From assembly GCA_003641545.1 (NCBI GenBank), contig QNAU01000050.1, forward strand, positions 1 to 8,458: DNA of 8,458 nucleotides. Direction: 5' to 3'. Source of the stretch: Thermotoga sp. (GTDB taxonomy: Bacteria > Thermotogota > Thermotogae > B21-G9). The translations under genes were made by a program, and so were the position numbers. This document shows, in pieces, positions 1 to 7,075 of the stretch (position 1 is its first letter; each line of letters begins with the position of its first letter). The notes beneath the pieces are model-generated. The model was not told where the DNA came from. It saw nothing but the letters and a program-made list of their open reading frames with translations, and did not search any database.

Positions 1-116
1 ATCTCGTGGAAGAGGAATACGGTAACGATTCGAGGGTCAGCGTTGGTGTGTGTGATGTTGTGATAGGAACACACCTTGGTCCTGGAGGTGTGGGAATCAT
101 ATCACTGTGGGAATGA
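1..116 (+). CDS. DegV-family (FakB-like) fatty-acid-binding protein, C-terminal end only
   Basis: Only the last 37 codons are present, read from base 3 to the TGA at 114-116. The gene starts upstream of the window. The visible tail contains D-V-V-I-G-T-H-L-G-P-G-G-V-G, which matches the conserved IGTHxGPG(A/G)xG segment near the C-terminus of DegV/FakB proteins. In that family the segment lines the pocket holding the fatty acid head group. Known DegV/FakB proteins bind a long-chain fatty acid in the cytoplasm and, in bacteria with the FakA kinase, present it for phosphorylation. The stop lies 27 bases before fabZ with no terminator between, so co-transcription with the fatty acid synthesis genes is likely and fits a lipid role. 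The assignment rests on one short motif, so the family is probable and the partner kinase is unknown. Confidence 0.75.
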   Translation, partial: LVEEEYGNDSRVSVGVCDVVIGTHLGPGGVGIISLWE

Positions 117-143
117 TGAATCCTTCGAAGGGGGGATGATGTT

Positions 144-602
144 GTGGGTGGTTTCGAAATAGATGAGGTGATGGATTTCTTACCCCACAGATATCCGTTT
201 CTGATGGTTGACAGGGTCCTCGAAGTTGAGGGTGGGAAATACATAAAGGCGATGAAGAACGTGACGATAAATGAACCCCACTTTCTCGGACATTTTCCGG
301 GGTTTCCGATAATGCCTGGAGTTTTGATCGTGGAAGGTATGGCTCAAACCGCTGGATTGATGCTGAAGGAGATGGGAAGAAAAACCATGGAGAATCCCAT
401 CCCTCTACTTCTCGGAATAGATAAAGCGAGGTTCAAAAAACCAGTCAGACCGGGAGATACCTTGATATACGAAGTCAACCTCGTCGGTGAGAGATTCGGA
501 ACCTACACGGTCAACGGAAAAGCCTTGGTGGATGGAAAAATCGCCGCGTCTGCAACTCTTATATTTGGGATAAGAAACGCAAAAGAATTGAAGGAGGGAT
601 GA
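144..602 (+). CDS. fabZ: 3-hydroxyacyl-[acyl-carrier-protein] dehydratase FabZ
   Basis: This cytoplasmic hot-dog-fold enzyme removes water from 3-hydroxyacyl-ACP to give trans-2-enoyl-ACP, the third step of each elongation cycle. The 152-residue product has the usual family length. Visible signatures are LPHRYPFLMVDRV near residues 13-25, the catalytic segment GHFPGFPIMPGVLIVEGMAQ with the active-site pair His50 and Glu64, and the DKARFKKPVRPGD stretch after it. The start is GTG at 144, eight bases after a run of six G (130-135). ATG triplets at 136 and 139 are in another frame. The gene ends in TGA at 600-602, four bases into the fabK ribosome-binding region, so fabZ and fabK are probably translationally coupled. 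The product after this step feeds the neighbouring FabK. Confidence is high. FabA-type isomerase activity is less likely because the family signature is FabZ. Confidence 0.96.
   Translation: MGGFEIDEVMDFLPHRYPFLMVDRVLEVEGGKYIKAMKNVTINEPHFLGHFPGFPIMPGVLIVEGMAQTAGLMLKEMGRKTMENPIPLLLGIDKARFKKPVRPGDTLIYEVNLVGERFGTYTVNGKALVDGKIAASATLIFGIRNAKELKEG
591..598 (+). promoter_or_regulatory. Ribosome-binding site that decides the fabK start
   Basis: AAGGAGGG lies inside the last codons of fabZ. It touches the first possible ATG at 599 with no spacer but sits 6 bases before the ATG at 605. The spacing favours 605 as the true fabK start, which removes the first two residues of the longest frame. Confidence 0.75.
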
Positions 603-604
603 AG

Positions 605-1555
605 ATGATCAATTTCAAGACGAGAATCTGCGAAATCTTCGACATAGAATATCCCATACTTCTCGGTGGTATGGCTTGGGTCGGAACGGCGAAATTGGCT
701 GCTGCGGTTTCGAACGCGGGTGGTCTCGGAATAATCGGTGCAGGTGCCATGGATGGCGAAATGCTGAGGAGAGAGATAGAGAGATACAGAACGATGAGCG
801 ACAAGAATTTCGGAGTTAACATCATCCTTCTTTCCCCATACGCGGATGAACTGGTCGAAGTGGTCATGGAAGAGAAGGTCCCCGTCGTGAGTTTCGGCGC
901 TGGAAATCCCACAAAATACATTCCGAAATTGAAGGAAAAGGGCATCAAAGTCATTTCTGTTGTTTCATCCGACTCACTCGCAAGGTTGGTCGAAAGATCT
1001 GGTGCCGACGTCATAGTCGCGGAAGGGATGGAAAGTGGGGGACACATAGGAGATGTCACCACAGTTGTTTTGGTGAGAAAGATCGTCGATACCGTAAAGA
1101 TACCGGTCGTGGCAGCTGGAGGAATAGTGGATGGTAGAGGATTTCTCGCCATGTTGGCTCTCGGTGCTGAAGGTGTCCAGATGGGGACGAGATTTGTTGC
1201 CAGCTTGGAATGTGAAGCTCATGAAAATTACAAGAAAAAGATACTGAAGGCGTCCATAAGGGACACGGTGGTGACTGGGTTGAAACTCGGACATCCCGCG
1301 AGGGTCATAAGGAACAAATTGACCAGAAAGGTTCTCGAACTGGAAGAATTTGGAAACACCGAGGAAGCGGAAAAATTTCTCATAGGAACTCTGAGGAAAG
1401 CGTTTGAAGGAGATGTCGATAACGGTTCGGTAATGGCTGGACAGTCAAGTGGACTCATCGAAGACCTCAAATCCGTGAAGGAGATAATGGAAGATATCGT
1501 GAGGGAAGCTCACGATACGTTGACAGAACTTTCGCATAAATTCCTTGGGAGGTGA
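605..1555 (+). CDS. fabK: FMN-dependent enoyl-ACP reductase FabK (nitronate monooxygenase-like fold)
   Basis: FabK reduces trans-2-enoyl-ACP to acyl-ACP with NAD(P)H and bound FMN, the final step of the elongation cycle, in the cytoplasm. The 316-residue product has the normal family length. It shows the TIM-barrel flavin signatures: PILLGGMAWVG near residues 16-26, NAGGLGIIGAG, FGVNI, the AEGMESGGHIG loop with His147 at the place of the FabK catalytic histidine, and AAGGIVDGRG followed by GAEGVQMGTRF for the FMN phosphate. The ESGGHIG loop and the position inside a fab operon argue for FabK rather than nitronate monooxygenase, which shares the fold. I chose ATG 605 because of the AAGGAGGG at 591-598. 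ATG 599, overlapping the fabZ stop, is possible. The TGA at 1553-1555 lies within the fabD ribosome-binding site. Confidence 0.92.
   Translation: MINFKTRICEIFDIEYPILLGGMAWVGTAKLAAAVSNAGGLGIIGAGAMDGEMLRREIERYRTMSDKNFGVNIILLSPYADELVEVVMEEKVPVVSFGAGNPTKYIPKLKEKGIKVISVVSSDSLARLVERSGADVIVAEGMESGGHIGDVTTVVLVRKIVDTVKIPVVAAGGIVDGRGFLAMLALGAEGVQMGTRFVASLECEAHENYKKKILKASIRDTVVTGLKLGHPARVIRNKLTRKVLELEEFGNTEEAEKFLIGTLRKAFEGDVDNGSVMAGQSSGLIEDLKSVKEIMEDIVREAHDTLTELSHKFLGR
1548..1555 (+). promoter_or_regulatory. Ribosome-binding site that decides the fabD start
   Basis: GGAGGTGA overlaps the fabK stop codon. It ends five bases before GTG 1561 and itself contains the earlier in-frame GTG at 1552. An initiation codon cannot lie inside its own Shine-Dalgarno site, so 1561 is the better start. 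The resulting N-terminus (M)RAFVFPGQGSQ is the typical FabD beginning. Confidence 0.82.
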
Positions 1556-1560
1556 AAAGT

Positions 1561-2451
1561 GTGAGAGCATTCGTCTTCCCGGGACAGGGTTCACAGTTCG
1601 TGGGAATGGGAAAGGAACTCTACGAAAGTTCAGATATAGCAAGGAAAGTGATGAATGATGCGGTCGAGATACTCGGATACGATATAAAGAACAAGATATT
1701 CAACGGAACGGAGGAAGAATTGAAGAGAACATCGTTGACGCAACCATCCATCTTCATCGTGAGTGTGATGTATCTCGAATATTTGAAAAAAGAGGGATTC
1801 CAGGCGGATGTTGTTGCAGGGCACAGTCTCGGTGAATTCACCGCTTTGGTTGCAGCGGGTGTGATCGATTTTGAAACGGGTTTAAAGCTCGTTCAGTTCA
1901 GAGGTAGGATCATGGAAGAAACCGCGGGAGATGGTGGAATGCTCGCCGTAATCGGGTTGAACTTGAAAGAGGTTGAAAAGGTGGTCGAGGAGAATGGAAG
2001 GGTCGATTTAGCGAACATAAATTCTCAGAATCAGATAATAATAAGTGGACCAAAGGATGAGTTGAGGAAGCTGTCCGAAGAGTTGAAGAGAAGAGGAGCA
2101 AGGAGAATCGTCGAGTTGAAGGTTGGTGCTCCTTTCCATTCGAGATACATGAAAGAAGTTGAAAGAAAGCTGGAGGAGTATTTGAAAGATGTGAAGTTTT
2201 CGAAACCCAGCATACCAATAGTTCAGAATTACTCCGCGCGGGAGAGTATGGATCCGGAGGAAATAAAGAGGAACATCGTTAAGCAGACAACCGGAACGGT
2301 CAGATGGTATGAGAGTGTTCTGAGGATGTCAGACATGGGCGTGGATGAATTCGTCGAGGTTGGACCTGGAAAGGTTCTGACGAATCTGATAAAGAGAATC
2401 ATCGGAAACATCGTGATAAGTTCCGACACGTTACTCGCGATAGCGGGCTGA
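1561..2451 (+). CDS. fabD: Malonyl-CoA:ACP transacylase FabD
   Basis: FabD moves the malonyl group from CoA to acyl carrier protein, supplying the extender unit for fatty acid synthesis in the cytoplasm. The 296-residue product is close to the usual 300-310. The oxyanion-hole motif PGQGSQ lies at residues 7-12. The nucleophile Ser89 is in GHSLGE. Arg114 in QFRGR corresponds to the arginine that binds the malonyl carboxylate. The catalytic histidine is His193 in GAPFHS, and VGPGKVL closes the domain near the C-terminus. Start GTG 1561 is preferred over GTG 1552 because the latter is inside the ribosome-binding site. It follows fabK with stop and ribosome-binding site overlapping and is the last gene of the lipid cluster here. 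fabF, fabG, fabH and acpP are not in the window. Confidence 0.95.
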   Translation: MRAFVFPGQGSQFVGMGKELYESSDIARKVMNDAVEILGYDIKNKIFNGTEEELKRTSLTQPSIFIVSVMYLEYLKKEGFQADVVAGHSLGEFTALVAAGVIDFETGLKLVQFRGRIMEETAGDGGMLAVIGLNLKEVEKVVEENGRVDLANINSQNQIIISGPKDELRKLSEELKRRGARRIVELKVGAPFHSRYMKEVERKLEEYLKDVKFSKPSIPIVQNYSARESMDPEEIKRNIVKQTTGTVRWYESVLRMSDMGVDEFVEVGPGKVLTNLIKRIIGNIVISSDTLLAIAG

Positions 2452-2483
2452 ATGCGGAAGTCCTCGAAATACCGTACGATTTA

Positions 2484-2513
2484 TAAACTTTTTCTCACGA
2501 TCTTTGATATAAT
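2484..2513 (+). promoter_or_regulatory. Extended -10 promoter for the solute-binding protein gene
   Basis: TATAAT at 2508-2513 is a perfect -10 hexamer and is preceded by TG one base upstream (2505-2506), giving the extended TGnTATAAT form. The best -35 candidate is TAAACT at 2484-2489 with an 18-base spacer and only three matches to TTGACA, so the extended element probably carries recognition. Predicted initiation near 2520 gives a leader of about 28 bases. The site lies in the 97-base gap after fabD, in which I see no convincing terminator. Confidence 0.72.
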
Positions 2514-2548
2514 ATGTCAAACACACTAACTTCCGAGGGGGTGTTGAA

Positions 2549-4057
2549 ATGAGAAAGTTTGTATTCGTTCTTGTTATGGTTGTTCTCGCTGTTCTTGCCT
2601 TTCCGAAAGATGTTCTCGTCCTTGGAACGACCGACAAATTGACGACCATCGACCCCGCCAAGGCTTACGATTTCATGACCTGCAATCTTCTTCAGAACAT
2701 CATGGTTGGATTGGTGGATTACAAAGTTGGGACCCTCGAGATAGTCCCGGCTCTGGCTGAAAAGTGGGATATATCCGATGATGGAATCGTCTACACTTTC
2801 TATCTCAGAAAAGACGCGAAATTCGAGGATGGGACACCGATAACCGCACAAGTTTTCAAGTACTCCTTCGACAGAGTTGCAAAACTTGAAGGAGATCCGG
2901 CATTCTTGATAACTGACATAGTCGAGAAGACGGAAGTTGTGGATGACTACACATTCAGAATTTATCTGAAGTACCCGTTCTCCGCATTCCTGTCGATCTT
3001 GGCATTCACCGCAGCCTATCCAGTCAACCCGAATGTCTATCCGGAGGATTCGTTCTTAAAGGGTGATCCCATAGGTTCAGCCAGTGGACCGTACAGGATA
3101 AAGGAACACGTAAGGGATGTCAAGATCGTTCTCGAAGCGAATCCAATGTATTTCGGAGAGAAACCGAAGACGAAAACCATAGTGATAAACTTCTACGAAA
3201 CCAGCGCGACACTCAGAATGGCACTCGAAACCGGAGAAATAGACATGATATACAAGGGAATAAGCCCGGTTGATCTCGAAGGGTTGAAGAAGAATCCGGA
3301 CGTTAAAGTTTACATGAGTGCGAGTCCGAAGATAAGGTATCTGGTGATAAACGTCAAGAAAGCTCCATTCGACAACTTGAACGTGAGAAAAGCGATCGCA
3401 TACGCCGTTGACAGACAGAAGATAGTGGATTACGTCTTCCCGGGTCTCGCAAGTCCACTCTACTCGATGATACCCGCTGGAATGTGGAGCCACAAGGATG
3501 TGTTCCCCAAATACGATCCGGACAAGGCGAGGGAACTTCTGAGGAAAGAAGGATACAGCATGTCGAATCCTTTGGTTGTCGATCTTTGGTACACACCGAC
3601 GCACTACGGTGATACCGAAGCGGATGTTGCACAGGTCATAAAAGAATCACTCGAGGACACGGGTATAATAAAGGTGAACATAAAGTATGCGGAATGGGCA
3701 ACCTACATCGAATACTTCTTGAATGGAACGATGCCCATATTCCTGTTGGGATGGTATCCAGATTACATGGATCCAGATGATTATGTCTGGCCATTCCTCA
3801 GCATAAGTGGTGCGAAGAGTCTTGGAAGTTTCTACGAGTGTCCTGAGGTTGAGAAGATAATGAAGGAGGCGAGAAAGGAAGTCGATGTGAAGAAGAGAAC
3901 GGAACTCTATTACAAGGTTCAGGATATACTCGCGAGGGATATTCCATACATACCACTGTGGCAGGATATGGTTTACGTTGCAGCCAGAAAGAGTGTGAAA
4001 GGGGTTCTGCTGGAACCAACTAAGCATGTGAGACTCTACTTACTGTATTCCGAGTGA
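2549..4057 (+). CDS. Secreted ABC-transporter solute-binding protein, family 5 (oligopeptide/oligosaccharide type)
   Basis: The 502-residue protein should bind an oligopeptide or oligosaccharide outside the inner membrane and hand it to an ABC permease. Residues 1-17 form a signal peptide: MRK followed by a hydrophobic stretch, with V-L-A before a probable cut at 17/18. There is no lipobox cysteine, so it should be soluble in the periplasm rather than a lipoprotein. The SBP_bac_5 body shows TTIDPAKAYD, VPALAEKWDISDDG, YTFYLRKDAKFEDGTP, the VRKAIAYAVDRQKIV helix and the GWYPDYMDPDDYVWPF binding-cleft region. The AGGGGGTG at 2536-2543, five bases before ATG, supports the start. It has its own promoter and terminator. 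No permease or ATPase gene is nearby, so its transporter partner and ligand cannot be inferred. In Thermotogota many proteins of this family bind sugars, so a peptide ligand should not be assumed. Confidence 0.92.
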   Translation: MRKFVFVLVMVVLAVLAFPKDVLVLGTTDKLTTIDPAKAYDFMTCNLLQNIMVGLVDYKVGTLEIVPALAEKWDISDDGIVYTFYLRKDAKFEDGTPITAQVFKYSFDRVAKLEGDPAFLITDIVEKTEVVDDYTFRIYLKYPFSAFLSILAFTAAYPVNPNVYPEDSFLKGDPIGSASGPYRIKEHVRDVKIVLEANPMYFGEKPKTKTIVINFYETSATLRMALETGEIDMIYKGISPVDLEGLKKNPDVKVYMSASPKIRYLVINVKKAPFDNLNVRKAIAYAVDRQKIVDYVFPGLASPLYSMIPAGMWSHKDVFPKYDPDKARELLRKEGYSMSNPLVVDLWYTPTHYGDTEADVAQVIKESLEDTGIIKVNIKYAEWATYIEYFLNGTMPIFLLGWYPDYMDPDDYVWPFLSISGAKSLGSFYECPEVEKIMKEARKEVDVKKRTELYYKVQDILARDIPYIPLWQDMVYVAARKSVKGVLLEPTKHVRLYLLYSE

Positions 4058-4088
4058 TCTTGGATTTCAATCGACTTTGAATCGAACT

Positions 4089-4127
4089 AACCCCTCACCC
4101 GAAGAAGGGTGAGGGGTTTTCTTTATT
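4089..4127 (+). terminator. Strong rho-independent terminator after the solute-binding protein gene
   Basis: AACCCCTCACCC (4089-4100) and GGGTGAGGGGTT (4107-4118) form a perfect 12-base-pair stem with a 6-base loop GAAGAA. A T-rich tail, TTTTCTTTATT, covers 4117-4127. It starts about 30 bases after the TGA at 4055-4057 and should end the single-gene transcript, insulating the following operon. Confidence 0.95.
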
Positions 4128-4137
4128 GTGATAAAAT
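4109..4137 (+). promoter_or_regulatory. Extended -10 promoter for the dciA-gyrB-fts operon
   Basis: TAAAAT at 4132-4137 with TG at 4129-4130 makes an extended -10 (TGATAAAAT), the same design as the promoter upstream of the solute-binding protein gene. With a 17-base spacer the -35 hexamer would be GTGAGG at 4109-4114, sharing only the central TGA with TTGACA and lying in the 3' arm of the terminator stem. Initiation near 4144 leaves a leader of about 16 bases before ATG 4160. The prediction comes from sequence alone. Confidence 0.6.
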
Positions 4138-4159
4138 AGAAATCGGGCGATGGAACGAT

Positions 4160-4450
4160 ATGATGAGGATGGATGAAATTCTCAAGGATTTGGCGAAGAA
4201 GAACGAAATCTTCAACGAAATATACGTGAGAACGATCCTCAAAGATTGGAAGGAAATTGTCGGTGGGAATATCGCTGAACATGTCTTCCCGAGGAAGTTG
4301 GAATCGGGAATTCTTCATTTAATTTATGACGATCCAATCTTCGCGAATGAGATAAGGATGAGAAGTGATGAAATATTGAATCTTCTGAATGGAAGGTTGG
4401 AAGGAATATCGAAAATCGAGAGAATCAAATTGATGAGAAGAGGTGGTTGA
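4160..4450 (+). CDS. DciA-like (DUF721/UPF0232) probable replicative helicase loader
   Basis: This 96-residue protein fits the DUF721 family, whose characterised member DciA helps load or operate the DnaB replicative helicase. The visible family pattern is a short N-terminal helix (MDEILKDLAKK), then LKDWKEIVGGNIAEHVFP, then SGILHLIYDDPIFANEI, then a helix ending LNLLNGRL. That matches the W..ivG..ia.h..p, g.L.v.v.s..wa.eL and ln elements. ATG 4160 is followed in frame by ATG 4163 and 4169, and the ribosome-binding site is weak, so the exact start is uncertain. A longer frame reaching GTG 4109 would begin inside the terminator and upstream of the promoter, and is not credible. The TGA at 4448-4450 directly abuts the gyrB ATG. 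Family identity is likely. The helicase-loading role is by homology only. Confidence 0.78.
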   Translation: MMRMDEILKDLAKKNEIFNEIYVRTILKDWKEIVGGNIAEHVFPRKLESGILHLIYDDPIFANEIRMRSDEILNLLNGRLEGISKIERIKLMRRGG

Positions 4451-6352
<1,902 letters not shown>

Positions 6353-6356
6353 AAAC

Positions 6357-6364
6357 AAAGGTGA
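6357..6364 (+). promoter_or_regulatory. Ribosome-binding site for the TTG-started ftsQ-like gene
   Basis: AAAGGTGA precedes two adjacent TTG codons, ending 3 bases before TTG 6368 and 6 bases before TTG 6371. The in-frame stop TGA at 6362-6364 is part of this site, so no start farther upstream is possible. The next in-frame ATG is more than 60 codons inside the gene. One of the two TTG codons must therefore start translation, and spacing slightly favours 6371. Confidence 0.6.
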
Positions 6365-6370
6365 TTCTTG

Positions 6371-7069
6371 TTGAGGGAGAGGGTATCGGAAATCTTAACA
6401 TTTTTTCTCATCTTTTCATTCTGTCTGTTTTTTTATATACTTGTAAGGATATGGGATAACGCTACTCGGATTATTCTAACGGACGTGAAGGTTCTCACCG
6501 ATGATCCCACCGTTGAAAGATTCGTGAAGAACTCGCTTCTTCTGTGGGAAAAACCGGTGATGAGGTATCTTGGGGAGATTAAGGAATTGGACACGTATTT
6601 GGAGAAATTGGATATGAGGGTGGAAAATAGGAACCTCCGAATAACGGTGAAGGTGAGAAAGCCGATTGTATGCGTTCAGATGAGAAAAGATGGAAACAGA
6701 TACCTGCTGGTTTCCAAGGATGGATACATATTGGAGATGAACGAAAGTGCGATATTTGAGGGATTCCCAATCTTGTATGGGGTGGATGAAAGATCTAAGA
6801 AAGATTTGAGGATCGTGGATCCAGATGTGATCGAATTTTTGGGGAGGTTTTCCAAGCTGGATGCGAGAACACTGGATCTTCTATCCAGCTTAGATTATGA
6901 GAAGATGCTCGTATACATGAGGAAGGGGATTATCATGAAGGTTAACAATTGGTCGAATTTTTTCGACAACGTTGGGATGTTGGAAGAGATAGTTAGAATA
7001 CTACCGAGGGGAACGATGATACAGCTATTGAGTGGTGGAAGACTTCTCCTCTTGTCGAGGGAGAGGTGA
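6371..7069 (+). CDS. ftsQ: FtsQ/DivIB-like cell-division membrane protein
   Basis: The product of about 232 residues looks like a divergent FtsQ/DivIB, a bitopic inner-membrane protein that links early and late division proteins on the outer side of the membrane. A short charged N-terminus (LRERVSE) is followed by a single hydrophobic segment at about residues 9-27. Next comes a POTRA-like stretch (ILTDVKVLTDDPTVERFVKNSLL). A beta region includes ITVKVRKPIVCVQM and RYLLVSKDGYILEM, which resembles the conserved FtsQ motif of a (R/K)xP followed by a V(D/S)xxG hairpin. The protein ends with LLSGGRLLLLSRER. The gene begins with TTG (6371, or 6368), 15-18 bases after gyrB. Its TGA at 7067-7069 lies in the ftsA ribosome-binding site. 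Position next to ftsA and ftsZ supports the call. Sequence similarity alone is modest, and the POTRA boundary is inferred. Confidence 0.72.
   Translation: MRERVSEILTFFLIFSFCLFFYILVRIWDNATRIILTDVKVLTDDPTVERFVKNSLLLWEKPVMRYLGEIKELDTYLEKLDMRVENRNLRITVKVRKPIVCVQMRKDGNRYLLVSKDGYILEMNESAIFEGFPILYGVDERSKKDLRIVDPDVIEFLGRFSKLDARTLDLLSSLDYEKMLVYMRKGIIMKVNNWSNFFDNVGMLEEIVRILPRGTMIQLLSGGRLLLLSRER
7062..7069 (+). promoter_or_regulatory. ftsA ribosome-binding site overlapping the ftsQ-like stop codon
   Basis: AGAGGTGA ends six bases before the ftsA ATG at 7076 and contains the preceding gene's TGA (7067-7069). This supports ATG 7076 over the adjacent in-frame TTG at 7073 and suggests coupled translation of the two division genes. 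Confidence 0.75.
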
Positions 7070-7075
7070 TCTTGT

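Noticed and set aside
559..1152. Long minus-strand open frame of about 197 codons opposite fabK
   Set aside because: It lies fully antisense to a well-supported gene, is low-complexity and Ser/Pro/Thr rich, and has no family motif or good ribosome-binding site. It is a shadow of codon bias.
2434..2449. CGCGATAGCG-type hairpin at the fabD end as a terminator
   Set aside because: The stem is only about three base pairs and no T-tract follows, so it would not terminate transcription.
2455..2535. Seven-base inverted repeat CGGAAGT / ACTTCCG flanking the promoter of the solute-binding protein gene
   Set aside because: The arms are about 68 bases apart with no extension of pairing. A 7-base match at that distance is expected by chance.
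4109..4159. N-terminal extension of the DciA-like gene to a GTG at 4109
   Set aside because: These codons are the terminator stem, its T-tract and the -10 region. The family-like sequence begins only after ATG 4160.
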